From JAGOEY01 sp017997515 (GTDB lineage Bacteria; Pseudomonadota; Gammaproteobacteria; Burkholderiales; Burkholderiaceae_C), in the NCBI GenBank assembly GCA_026314275.1, contig CP111109.1:434001-498000 (forward strand): a stretch of DNA of 64,000 nt. The letters run 5' to 3'. Both the position numbers and the translations under genes were made by a program. Below, piece by piece: positions 51,098-59,131 of the stretch. The stretch's first letter is position 1. The number at the start of each line of letters is the position of its first letter. The notes under the pieces are model-generated. The model was not told the DNA's origin. It made no database searches and saw only the letters and a list, made by a program, of their open reading frames with translations.

Positions 51098-51113
51098 CAG
51101 GGCTAGGGTCCGC

Positions 51114-52592
51114 TCAGCGGGCCGGGCGGATCAGCACATACTGCGACCACTCCCCGCGCCAGAACAGTACTTTGACCGGTTTCGCCTTGTCCAGCTTGGC
51201 CACGGCCGCATCGAATTCCTTGACGTTGGCCACATCGGTGTTGCCCACGGTGACGATCACATCACCCTCGCGCAGGCCGGCACGGGCGGCGGCGTCCACA
51301 GCCGCATCCACCTTCACGCCACCCTGGAGCTTGAGCTCTTTCTTCTGCGCATCGGTGAGGCCACTCACTGTCAGGCCCAACTGCTGCCCGGCGCTGGAGG
51401 CCTTGGGCTCTTCTTTCTTCTCCACGGCCTTTTTGGCGGGCTGGTCGGGCTCGATTTCGGCGATGGTGATGGCCAAGTCTTTGCTGGCCCCCTTGCGAAA
51501 CACGGTGACCGTGCTTTTGCTGCCGGGTTTGGTGTTGCCGACCTGGCGTGGCAGGTCGCTGGTTTTTTCGATCGCCTTGCCGTCGAACTTGGTGATGATG
51601 TCCCCGGCTTCCACGCCGGCTTTCTCTGCCGGTGAACCGCGCTCGATGCCCCGCACCAGCGCACCTTGTGGTTTGCCCAGGCCGCTGGCCTCGGCCACCT
51701 CTTTGGTGACGGGTTCGATCTGCACACCGATACGGCCACGCGACACCCGCCCCCCGGCACGCAGCTGGTCACTCACACGGATGGCTTCGTCCATCGGGAT
51801 CGCAAACGAGATACCCATAAAGCCGCCGGAGCGTGAGTAGATCTGGCTGTTCACCCCAATCACTTCACCCCGCATGTTGATCAGCGGGCCACCTGAGTTG
51901 CCGGGGTTGATGGCCACATCGGTCTGGATGAATGGCAGGTAGTCACCCGTGTCCCGCCCCTTGGCGCTGACGATGCCTGCCGTCACGGTGTTTTCCAGCC
52001 CAAAGGGGGAGCCAATCGCCATGACCCATTCACCCACCTTCAGGCGGCTCAGGTCACCCACCTTGACGGCGGGCAGGCCCGTGGCGTCGATCTTGACCAC
52101 CGCCACGTCGGTGCGTTTGTCGGCCCCCACGATCTTGGCCTTGAATTCGCGCTTCTCGGTAAGCGTCACCAGCACTTCTTCGGCCCCCTCGACCACATGG
52201 GCGTTGGTCATGATGTAGCCGTCCGGCGTCAGCACAAAACCCGACGCCACACCCCGCGGCTGCTCTTCGTCCGGTTGCTGGGGGCGTTGTGGCCGCTGCT
52301 GGCGGGGCATGTTGGGCACAGGCACCCCAAAGCGGCGGAAGAATTCGAGCATCTCTTCGTCCATGCCGTTGGCACCCGGGCCGGTGCGCGGTGTGCTTTT
52401 TTCGACCGTGCGGATGTTCACCACGGACGGGCCCACCTGCTCCACCAGATCGGTGAAGTCCGGCAGCGAGCGCACGGCCGCCGCCGATTGCGCCAGGGCC
52501 GCGCCCGCAGGCACCAGCGACGCCGTGGCACCCACAGCCATCACACCGGCCAGCGCCAATACACGTACGTTCTTCCACTCGGGAGTCAGCAT
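51114..52592 (-). CDS. mucD: periplasmic serine protease, Do/DegP-MucD family
   Basis: This is a HtrA-type protease/chaperone of the periplasm. It has 492 residues from the ATG at 52592, giving a signal peptide that ends ALAQ near residue 35. The catalytic triad is H132 (TNAHVV), D162 (RTDVAVVKI) and S233 (NPGNSGGPL). Two PDZ domains follow, at about 270-360 and 405-490. A GTG at 52622 overlapping the rseB stop as GTGA is an alternative start. In Pseudomonas and Burkholderia this protein lies at the end of the rpoE operon and restrains sigma-E signalling by clearing misfolded proteins. Confidence 0.95.
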   Translation of the reverse strand: MLTPEWKNVRVLALAGVMAVGATASLVPAGAALAQSAAAVRSLPDFTDLVEQVGPSVVNIRTVEKSTPRTGPGANGMDEEMLEFFRRFGVPVPNMPRQQRPQRPQQPDEEQPRGVASGFVLTPDGYIMTNAHVVEGAEEVLVTLTEKREFKAKIVGADKRTDVAVVKIDATGLPAVKVGDLSRLKVGEWVMAIGSPFGLENTVTAGIVSAKGRDTGDYLPFIQTDVAINPGNSGGPLINMRGEVIGVNSQIYSRSGGFMGISFAIPMDEAIRVSDQLRAGGRVSRGRIGVQIEPVTKEVAEASGLGKPQGALVRGIERGSPAEKAGVEAGDIITKFDGKAIEKTSDLPRQVGNTKPGSKSTVTVFRKGASKDLAITIAEIEPDQPAKKAVEKKEEPKASSAGQQLGLTVSGLTDAQKKELKLQGGVKVDAAVDAAARAGLREGDVIVTVGNTDVANVKEFDAAVAKLDKAKPVKVLFWRGEWSQYVLIRPAR

Positions 52593-52618
52593 CGGAAACC
52601 TTTCAATTCTGGAGATAT

Positions 52619-53737
52619 TCACTTCTTCCGCTCAAGCGACTGCGCAAAAAGCCGGAGGGTTGACAAGGGTGCCTCACCGACCGCAGTGAGCCACCAGTCA
52701 CTTCCTACACGTTTGGTGATGGTCTGGGTGGAGCCCATGGCCATCTCCTGGGCTTGTGTGTGGCGCTGGGCGTCAAAAGGCTCGACAAACAGGGACACGG
52801 TGGCCAGGCCATCGGAGAAGGTCCACTGCATGGTGTTGTCAGGGGTGGCGTCAGGCGTGGTGCCTGAGGCAGCAGGGCGTTTGTGGCAGCTGACCGGCTG
52901 GAAACCAGGCACCGGTGTCTTGAGCTGCCAGCCTTCCTTGTCGGCCGTAGTGCGCACCAGGTCAGAGCGCACGACCTTGTAGCCCGATGTCTTCGACATC
53001 AGCTGTGCGAGTTTGTCGATCTTGACCGGGGCATCCAGGTCGAGTTCGGAAAAAGCGGCCTGCTCCAGGATGCGCCCGTCGGTGTCCAGCGTCTGCAGCG
53101 TGATCGCCAGGCCGGTTTTTTTCTCGCTCCAGATCCGGTAGCCAAAACGCAGTTTGTCCTTGGGCTGCAGCAGCACCACGTCGGCATCAAAACCGGCGAC
53201 ACGTTCTGAGCCGATCTGGCGCGCCGTATAAAACGCAGGAATATCCGCCCCGCTGGCCTGCAGCAGGTGCGGGAAGGCACCCACGGCATCGCGTTTTTCG
53301 AGCTTGGCGATTTTGCTTTGCGGCAGGAAGGTGATGACCTGGTTGTTGCGCCGGAATGTGGAGCGCGGCACCCCCGTCAGCGACTCGATCCGCTCGACCT
53401 GCTGTTCACCTTCGCAGGCGTGCCAGATACGCGAGCTGGCCATCGCCCCCGAGGCCGACAACACCACAAAGGTGCCCACATACGAACGCTGGCGTGCGGC
53501 TTCGTGTATGCGGGTGAGCCACTGCGTGATGTCGCGCTCGCCGGTCTGGTTGTCGGTGGCAGCAGTCTCCGCAGGCTTCGGCGCAGCGCCCGGCTGCGCC
53601 ACGGCGGGCGACAAAGGCACCAGCAGCGCCAGGAGCGCACAGGCGAGCCCACGGGCCCACGCGGCCCCGGCCACATGCCAGCTATCAGCCCGCAGGCGCT
53701 GCAGGGGGTGGGTGGTGATGGCAGACAGACAGAACAT
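52619..53737 (-). CDS. rseB: sigma-E regulatory protein RseB/MucB
   Basis: RseB is a periplasmic protein that binds RseA and blocks its cleavage until lipid or unfolded-porin signals release it. It has 372 residues with a signal peptide (hydrophobic run about 28-45, ending AVAQ), then the MucB/RseB lipoprotein-like domain (RSYVGTFVVLSASGAMASSR, RNNQVITFLP, FRFGY-type strands) and the C-terminal domain (GWQLKTPVPGFQPVSCHKR, FSDGLATVSLFVEPF). It overlaps rseA by one base and mucD by up to four. Confidence 0.93.
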   Translation of the reverse strand: MFCLSAITTHPLQRLRADSWHVAGAAWARGLACALLALLVPLSPAVAQPGAAPKPAETAATDNQTGERDITQWLTRIHEAARQRSYVGTFVVLSASGAMASSRIWHACEGEQQVERIESLTGVPRSTFRRNNQVITFLPQSKIAKLEKRDAVGAFPHLLQASGADIPAFYTARQIGSERVAGFDADVVLLQPKDKLRFGYRIWSEKKTGLAITLQTLDTDGRILEQAAFSELDLDAPVKIDKLAQLMSKTSGYKVVRSDLVRTTADKEGWQLKTPVPGFQPVSCHKRPAASGTTPDATPDNTMQWTFSDGLATVSLFVEPFDAQRHTQAQEMAMGSTQTITKRVGSDWWLTAVGEAPLSTLRLFAQSLERKK

Positions 53738-54408
53738 CAGCGTGTGTTGCCGTCAAACGTGGCGTTGCGCAAAAAACCCGCAGGCATTTGCAGTGCCGAG
53801 TTGCCGCCCAGTTGTTTGTGGGCGGCCAGGAATTCGTCCAGACGTGGGTCGCGCAGCATGACGGGTGCAGCGCCATTGGCCGCCTGCGCCGCCAGCTGGG
53901 GCACTGCCACGGCCACCAAAGACGGCTGGCCCGCCACCGGGGCTTGCGCCAGCTGTCCGCCCGCAGGCGCACTGCCCAGCATGCTGGCGGAATTCCAGCC
54001 AATGGCGGCCACGGCGGCGAGTGAGGCGAACCCGGCCACCATCTTCCAGCGGAAGACGGATGTGTTGGCAGCCTCTTTTTTAGCATCAAATACGGGCCTG
54101 GCGCCCGTCTCACCTGCGGGTACAGCTACTGATTCAATAGCAACCACCCGTGCAGGCTGGGCCGCGCCTGCCGCGGCATCTTCCCGCTGCAGCCGGGCCA
54201 GCACACCTGCGGCGAAGTCGCCGCCGGTGTCGGGGCGGGCCAGTTCACCCGACCGCAGCACGTCACCCACCAGGTGGTAGAGCTGCCACGTGGCCTGGGC
54301 ATCTGCGTCGTCGCAGGCCTGCGCCACCGCCTGCGCACAGGCATCGCCGTGTAACTGCCCGTCGGCCAAAGCCGACATCCATTCGCGCTGGTTTTGTTTG
54401 TCCATCAT
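53737..54408 (-). CDS. rseA: anti-sigma-E factor RseA/MucA
   Basis: RseA is a single-pass inner-membrane protein whose cytosolic N-terminus holds RpoE inactive. It has 223 residues from the ATG at 54408 (AGGTGG upstream); starts at 54423 and 54456 are possible. The N-terminal domain has REWMSALADGQL and WQLYHLVGDVLRSGEL. The membrane helix is KMVAGFASLAAVAAIGW, about 118-135. The linker AIESVAVPAGETGARPVFDA between them is encoded by a type-A repeat. It follows rpoE by 57 bases or fewer. Confidence 0.92.
   Translation of the reverse strand: MMDKQNQREWMSALADGQLHGDACAQAVAQACDDADAQATWQLYHLVGDVLRSGELARPDTGGDFAAGVLARLQREDAAAGAAQPARVVAIESVAVPAGETGARPVFDAKKEAANTSVFRWKMVAGFASLAAVAAIGWNSASMLGSAPAGGQLAQAPVAGQPSLVAVAVPQLAAQAANGAAPVMLRDPRLDEFLAAHKQLGGNSALQMPAGFLRNATFDGNTR
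54079..54143 (+). repeat. type-A repeat inside rseA
   Basis: AGCATCAAAT, GGCCTGGCGC, a spacer, GCGGGTACAGCTACTGATTC, then AATAGC, read in frame on the minus strand as the linker between the sigma-binding domain and the membrane helix. Confidence 0.55.
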
Positions 54409-54465
54409 GGTCACCACCTGCATAACTTGATCTGTCCTGTTCCTGGGTTCACCCATTCGCCCTGG

Positions 54466-55098
54466 CTACCAGCGTTTTCCTGCCTGGTTGGTCAGCAAAG
54501 GCTTCACGCGCTGGGAAATCGCTTCACGCGCCCGGAAAATGCGCGAACGCACGGTTCCGATGGGGCAACCCATGGCCTCGGCAATGTCTTCGTAGCTCAA
54601 ACCTTCAATTTCCCGCAGCGTCACCGCCTGGCGCAAATCCTCGGGCAAAGCCGCCATCGCAGCGTTCACCGCCGCCGATATCTGCTTGGCCGCCAGCTCT
54701 GACTCAGGCGTCGTATCGCTGGTTAGTTCGTTATCCATGAAGGAAGTTTCATCGTCGTCACCCCCAGAGCGCAATGCGTTCTCGGAAATGACCGGATTTC
54801 GCTTCATGTCCATCAGCGATTTCTTGGCGGTATTCACCGCAATGCGGTACAGCCAGGTGTAGAACTGGGCGTCGCCCCGGAACTGGTGCAGCGCACGGTA
54901 GGCCCGGATGAAGGTTTCCTGGGCGATGTCTTCCACTAGGTCCACGTCGCGCACCATACGGCCGATCAGGCGCTCGATCCGGCGCTGGTATTTCGTCACC
55001 AGCAGGCCATACGCGCGCTGGTCACCCGCCACGGTACGCTCGACCAGCATCAGGTCGCTGTCAGTGGCTTGGGCTGGAGTGTCAGGGATGGCGGTCAT
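54466..55098 (-). CDS. rpoE: RNA polymerase sigma factor RpoE (ECF sigma-E/AlgU)
   Basis: This is an ECF sigma factor for envelope stress. It has 210 residues from the ATG at 55098. Region 2 has YQRRIERLIGRMV and DVDLVEDIAQETFIRAYRAL, with FYTWLYRIAVNTAKK. Region 4 has LPEDLRQAVTLREIEGLSYEDIAEAMGCPIGTVRSRIFRARE. An acidic insert between regions 2 and 4 (GGDDDETSF) is typical of the group. The start lies within the 3' end of the YgfX-like gene (17-bp overlap). Confidence 0.97.
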   Translation of the reverse strand: MTAIPDTPAQATDSDLMLVERTVAGDQRAYGLLVTKYQRRIERLIGRMVRDVDLVEDIAQETFIRAYRALHQFRGDAQFYTWLYRIAVNTAKKSLMDMKRNPVISENALRSGGDDDETSFMDNELTSDTTPESELAAKQISAAVNAAMAALPEDLRQAVTLREIEGLSYEDIAEAMGCPIGTVRSRIFRAREAISQRVKPLLTNQAGKRW

Positions 55099-55585
55099 GG
55101 AGGGAATGTGAGGGCGCAGGCTCCGGGCCGGGTGGCGTCGCCATGGGGGCAGCGGTGCTGGCGCGCGAATATACCGCACGGCGCAGGTCCTGCCAGCGTG
55201 CGGGCAAAGTGACCTGTTCTACCGTCAACCACAGGGGCAGCCCACGGCCGGTGCGCAACACCAGCAGCATGTGCTGCTGCAGGTCGAGTGCCACGGCCAC
55301 CCCACCGGGTTCGTACCGTGCAGCCCCGTGGTGGTGGGCGGTCCAGAGCCACTGCTGGCCGTCCCAGCCCAGGGTGCCCACAGGGGTGCGCCACCACCCC
55401 ACTGCGGCCACGCCGCCCGCACCCACCAGCGCAAACAGCCCGAGCCACTGGCGCCATCCGATACTTCCATTTGTATAGCACCACACGCCCATCAGCAGAG
55501 CGCCAGAGGCCCATATGGCACATAAAACAAGGCCCCAGAACGCAGAGCGCCCCACCGGGTAATGAACCGAAGGGGCGCTGTGCAT
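55082..55585 (-). CDS. small inner-membrane protein resembling YgfX/CptA
   Basis: This is a 167-residue protein with two membrane helices (about 14-35 and 44-62) and a cytosolic beta-rich tail: LGWDGQQWLWTAHHHG, VALDLQQHMLLVLRT and VTLPARWQDLRRAVYSR. This layout and the RWxxLRRAVYSR end resemble YgfX/CptA, the membrane partner of the SdhE/YgfY protein in gammaproteobacteria. No SdhE gene is beside it. It overlaps the rpoE start by 17 bases, so it may tune rpoE translation. The family link is an inference from pattern only. Confidence 0.65.
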   Translation of the reverse strand: MHSAPSVHYPVGRSAFWGLVLCAIWASGALLMGVWCYTNGSIGWRQWLGLFALVGAGGVAAVGWWRTPVGTLGWDGQQWLWTAHHHGAARYEPGGVAVALDLQQHMLLVLRTGRGLPLWLTVEQVTLPARWQDLRRAVYSRASTAAPMATPPGPEPAPSHSLHDRHP

Positions 55586-55633
55586 GGGCAGGTGTCAGAC
55601 CCGTGCAGGGCCTGCAGAAAAAACAGCCACGTC

Positions 55634-56881
55634 TCAGGCGAAACGCTTAAACACCAGGGTGCCGTTGGTGCCACCGAAACCAAAGTTGTTCTTCATGGCC
55701 ACGTCGATCTTCATGTCACGTGCGGTGTTGGCGCAGTAGTCCAGGTCACATTCAGGATCCTGGTTGAAGATATTGATGGTGGGCGGGCTCTTCTGGTGGT
55801 GCAAGGCCAGCACGGTGAACACACTCTCAATCCCGCCCGCGCCACCCAACAAATGGCCGGTCATGGACTTGGTGGAGTTGACCACGGTCTTCTTGGCATG
55901 GTCACCCAGCGCAGCCTTGATGGCGTTGGTTTCGTTCAGGTCACCAATCGGGGTGGACGTGCCGTGGGCGTTGAGGTAGTCGATCTGGTCGGCGTTGACG
56001 CCCGCGTTTTTCATGGCCATCCGCATGGAACGGGTCGGGCCGTCCACGCTGGGTGCTGTCATATGGTACGCGTCGCCCGTCATGCCAAAACCGGTGATTT
56101 CGGCATAGATCTTGGCGCCGCGGGCCTTGGCGTGTTCGTATTCTTCAACAACCAGCACACCAGCACCTTCACCCAGCACAAAACCGTCGCGGTCTTTGTC
56201 CCAGGGGCGGGATGCGGTGGTGGGGTCGTCGTTGCGGGTGGACAACGCGCGGGCCGAGGCAAAACCGGCCATACCCAGTGGCGACACGGTGGATTCGGCA
56301 CCACCGGCCACCATCACGTCGCAGTCGCCGTATTCGATCATGCGGGCCGCCTGACCGATGGCATGTAAGCCGGTGGTGCAGGCCGTGGCAACCGCCAGAT
56401 TTGGCCCTTTGAAGCCAAATTTGATCGACACGTGGCCGGAGATCATGTTGATGATGGACGAAGGCACGAAGAACGGCGACACGCGGCGTACGCCACGGTT
56501 CATGAGTTCGGCGTGGGTTTCCTCGATCCGGGGCAGGCCACCGATACCGGCGCCGATATTGCAGCCGATGCGGGAGGCTTGTTCTTCCGAGAGGGCATCG
56601 CCCACGGGAAGGCCGGAGTCGGCCACCGCATCAATGGCGGCAGCCAGGCCCAGATGAATGAAGCGATCCATGTGGCGCGCTTCTTTCTCCGGGATGTATT
56701 GGGTGATGTCGAAACCTTTGACCTCGCCTGCAAAGTGGCAGGACAGGGCACTGGCATCGAATGCGGTAACTGTGGCAATGCCGGATTTTCCGGCAAGCAG
56801 ATTGGTCCAGGAGTCAGACACCGTGTTGCCCACGGGGCTGATACAACCCAGGCCTGTCACAACGACGCGGCGACGGCTCAT
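55634..56881 (-). CDS. fabF: beta-ketoacyl-ACP synthase II
   Basis: FabF extends acyl-ACP by condensation with malonyl-ACP and converts palmitoleate to cis-vaccenate. It has 415 residues. The active-site cysteine is C168 in ATACTTGLHAI; the histidines lie in LNAHGTSTPIGD and KSMTGHLLGGAGG. Normal length. It follows acpP by 120 bases in plsX-fabHDG-acpP-fabF. Confidence 0.99.
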   Translation of the reverse strand: MSRRRVVVTGLGCISPVGNTVSDSWTNLLAGKSGIATVTAFDASALSCHFAGEVKGFDITQYIPEKEARHMDRFIHLGLAAAIDAVADSGLPVGDALSEEQASRIGCNIGAGIGGLPRIEETHAELMNRGVRRVSPFFVPSSIINMISGHVSIKFGFKGPNLAVATACTTGLHAIGQAARMIEYGDCDVMVAGGAESTVSPLGMAGFASARALSTRNDDPTTASRPWDKDRDGFVLGEGAGVLVVEEYEHAKARGAKIYAEITGFGMTGDAYHMTAPSVDGPTRSMRMAMKNAGVNADQIDYLNAHGTSTPIGDLNETNAIKAALGDHAKKTVVNSTKSMTGHLLGGAGGIESVFTVLALHHQKSPPTINIFNQDPECDLDYCANTARDMKIDVAMKNNFGFGGTNGTLVFKRFA

Positions 56882-57001
56882 GCGCTCAAACCTTTTCTAG
56901 AGGGTCACAGGCGGCAGAGCCTGCCTGTGCACCGGAATTACGTTCGCCAACCAGGCCGCTCATCCGCAGATCGTCCGCAGATGGTGGGCCGCGCCTGAAA
57001 A

Positions 57002-57241
57002 TCAGGCTTTTTGGTTGTTGTTGGCGTAGTCGATCGCGTTTTGCACGGTGGTGATCTTCTCGGCATCTTCGTCCGGAATTTCAATGCCGAATTCGTCTTC
57101 GAGTGCCATCACCAGTTCGACGGTGTCGAGTGAGTCGGCGCCGAGGTCAGCCACAAAGGCCTTTTCGCTGGTCACTTGAGACTCTTCAACTCCGAGTTGC
57201 TCGGCAATGATTTTCTTAACGCGTGCTTCGATATCGCTCAT
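57002..57241 (-). CDS. acpP: acyl carrier protein
   Basis: This is the 79-residue acidic four-helix carrier of fatty-acid synthesis. The phosphopantetheine serine is S37 in LGADSLDTVELVMALE. AcpS, encoded about 13 kb downstream in this window, modifies this serine. It lies between fabG and fabF. Confidence 0.99.
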   Translation of the reverse strand: MSDIEARVKKIIAEQLGVEESQVTSEKAFVADLGADSLDTVELVMALEDEFGIEIPDEDAEKITTVQNAIDYANNNQKA

Positions 57242-57337
57242 GGTGTCCCTCTGGGGGTTGTAAAAGAATCCGTGATTTTAGCCGTGCCAGAGCGATTTCT
57301 CTGGCAAGGTGGCCGGACGGACATTCCGGCAGTGAAA

Positions 57338-58084
57338 TTACATGTACATGCCGCCGTTGACGTGCAGCTGTTGCCCGGTGACGTAACCCGCCTGGGGCGA
57401 CGCCAAGTAGGCCACAGCATGCGCCACGTCGGCAGGTTTGCCCAGGTGGCCCAGGGCTATTTGCCCCAGCAGGGCTTTTTGCTGTGCTTCGGGCAGGCTG
57501 GCGGTCATGTCGGTTTCGATGAAACCGGGGGCAACACAGTTGACGGTGATGTTGCGGCTGCCCAGCTCACGGGCCAGCGCACGGGTCATGCCCGCCACAC
57601 CGGCCTTGGCCGCAGCGTAGTTGGCCTGGCCAGGGTTGCCGGACGCACCCACCACACTGGTGATGCTGATGATGCGGCCATAACGCTGCTTCATCATCGG
57701 GCGCATCACAGCGCGTGACAGGCGGAACACGGCCTTGAGGTTGGTGTCCAGCACGGCGTCCCAGTCTTCGTCTTTCATCCGCATGGCCAGCGTGTCGCGG
57801 GTGATGCCCGCGTTGTTGACCAGCACATGCAGGCTGCCGTATTCCTTGACCAGGCTGTCCACCAGTGCATCAACAGCTGCGCCGTCGTTCACGTTCAGGG
57901 TGACACCCTTGCTGCCGGGGTAGGCCGACAGGGTTTTGTCGATGGCGGCGGCACCCGTGTCGGTGGTAGCCGTGCCGATGACACGGAAGCCGCGCTGGGC
58001 CAGCTCGGCCGCAATGGCTGCGCCGATTCCGCGTGTGGCACCGGTGACCAATGCCACCTGGGCTTCAGACGGTGTGTTGCTCAT
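57338..58084 (-). CDS. fabG: 3-oxoacyl-ACP reductase FabG
   Basis: This NADPH-dependent short-chain reductase makes 3-hydroxyacyl-ACP. It has 248 residues. The cofactor motif TGATRGIG is at 14-21; the catalytic triad S143, Y156 and K160 lies in SITSVVGASGNPGQANYAAAK, and NNAG is at 90-93. The start overlaps the fabD stop as ATGA. 97 bases separate it from acpP. Confidence 0.98.
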   Translation of the reverse strand: MSNTPSEAQVALVTGATRGIGAAIAAELAQRGFRVIGTATTDTGAAAIDKTLSAYPGSKGVTLNVNDGAAVDALVDSLVKEYGSLHVLVNNAGITRDTLAMRMKDEDWDAVLDTNLKAVFRLSRAVMRPMMKQRYGRIISITSVVGASGNPGQANYAAAKAGVAGMTRALARELGSRNITVNCVAPGFIETDMTASLPEAQQKALLGQIALGHLGKPADVAHAVAYLASPQAGYVTGQQLHVNGGMYM

Positions 58085-59070
58085 GCTTCGTTTCCTTTCA
58101 ACAAACCCTTGGCGTCTTCCAGACTGGCCGGGTCGAACAGGGCTGCGCCCACCAGATTCGCATCAATGCGCTTGACCATGCCAGCCAGCACCTTGCCAGG
58201 GCCACATTCGACCAGATGGGTCAGGCCGCGCGCTTCGGACGATGGGTCGCGGCCCATGGCCGCGAGTGCTTGCACACACTCCACCCAACGCACCGGACCA
58301 AAAGCCTGGCGGTACAGGGCGTCGCGGATACGGTCGGCATCCGTTTCCACCGCCACATCAATGTTGTTGACCACAGGAATCTGGGGCGCGGCGAATGCGG
58401 TTTCGGCCAGTTTGCCGCGCAATTTCTCAGCGGCGGGTTTCATAAGGCTCGAATGGAACGGTGCCGACACCGGCAGTGGCAGTGCGCGTTTGGCACCGGC
58501 TGCCTTGAGCACTTCGCAGGCTTTTTCGACCGCCGCCTTGCTGCCGGCAATCACGGTCTGGGCCGGGTCGTTGAAATTGACGGCCTCCACCACTTCTGAG
58601 GCATTTGAACCGAAAGCGGCCGTCACTTCTGCGCAGCCTGCTATCACTTTTGCGGCATCCATGCCCAGAATAGCGGCCATGGCACCCGTACCCACGGGCA
58701 CGGCTTCCTGCATGGCAGCGGCGCGGAAGCGCACCAGCGGCACAGCCTGGGCCAGCGTCAGCACGCCAGACGCGACCAAAGCGGAGTATTCCCCCAGCGA
58801 ATGCCCGGCCACGGCCGCCGGTGCAGCACCCCCTTCTGCGCGCCAGACCCGGTACGCCGCCACACCCGCCACCAGCATCACGGGCTGGGTGTTGGTGGTC
58901 AGGGCCAGCGCCTCTTTGGGGCCTGCGTGGATCAGCTGGGCAACGTCTTCGCCCAGTGCGTCGGAAGCCTCTTGCAGCGTGGACCGCACCACAGGGTGGT
59001 CACCCCAGGCGTCAAGCATGCCCACCGACTGGGAGCCTTGTCCCGGGAAGATGAATGCAAAAGATGTCAT
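58081..59070 (-). CDS. fabD: malonyl-CoA:ACP transacylase
   Basis: FabD loads malonyl groups on ACP. It has 329 residues. Conserved: FIFPGQGSQSVGML, the nucleophile S91 in VAGHSLGEYSAL, and the arginine/histidine later in VPVGTGAMAAILGMD and FHSSLM. A type-A repeat lies between fabH and fabD. It is coupled to fabG. Confidence 0.98.
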   Translation of the reverse strand: MTSFAFIFPGQGSQSVGMLDAWGDHPVVRSTLQEASDALGEDVAQLIHAGPKEALALTTNTQPVMLVAGVAAYRVWRAEGGAAPAAVAGHSLGEYSALVASGVLTLAQAVPLVRFRAAAMQEAVPVGTGAMAAILGMDAAKVIAGCAEVTAAFGSNASEVVEAVNFNDPAQTVIAGSKAAVEKACEVLKAAGAKRALPLPVSAPFHSSLMKPAAEKLRGKLAETAFAAPQIPVVNNIDVAVETDADRIRDALYRQAFGPVRWVECVQALAAMGRDPSSEARGLTHLVECGPGKVLAGMVKRIDANLVGAALFDPASLEDAKGLLKGNEA

Positions 59071-59088
59071 GGTTTATGGATAAAAATG

Positions 59089-59131
59089 GCTTCTAGCGCA
59101 GGATGGACCTGCGCAAGCAGCTATAAATTCA
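59089..59131 (+). repeat. type-A short interspersed repeat copy 12, at the fabH 3' end
   Basis: CTTCTAGCGC, a spacer, CTGCGCAAGCAGCTATAAATT. On the minus strand it supplies the last two codons (NL) and the TAG stop of fabH. Confidence 0.7.

Larger units (their letters stand above)
50614..51113 (-). other. 500-bp gap between mucD and lepA: candidate small RNA or lepA leader
   Basis: No protein-coding frame was convincing here. The gap holds the mucD terminator at one end and the strong terminator at 50648-50680 at the other. On the minus strand TACAAT (50733-50738 region) is a possible -10 that would give a 70-80-base RNA ending at the second terminator. Several DnaA-box-like sequences (TTATGCACA, TGTGGATCG, TGTGGGTGA) occur between 50790 and 50870. 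The stretch is clearly more AT-rich than its neighbours. Confidence 0.45.
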
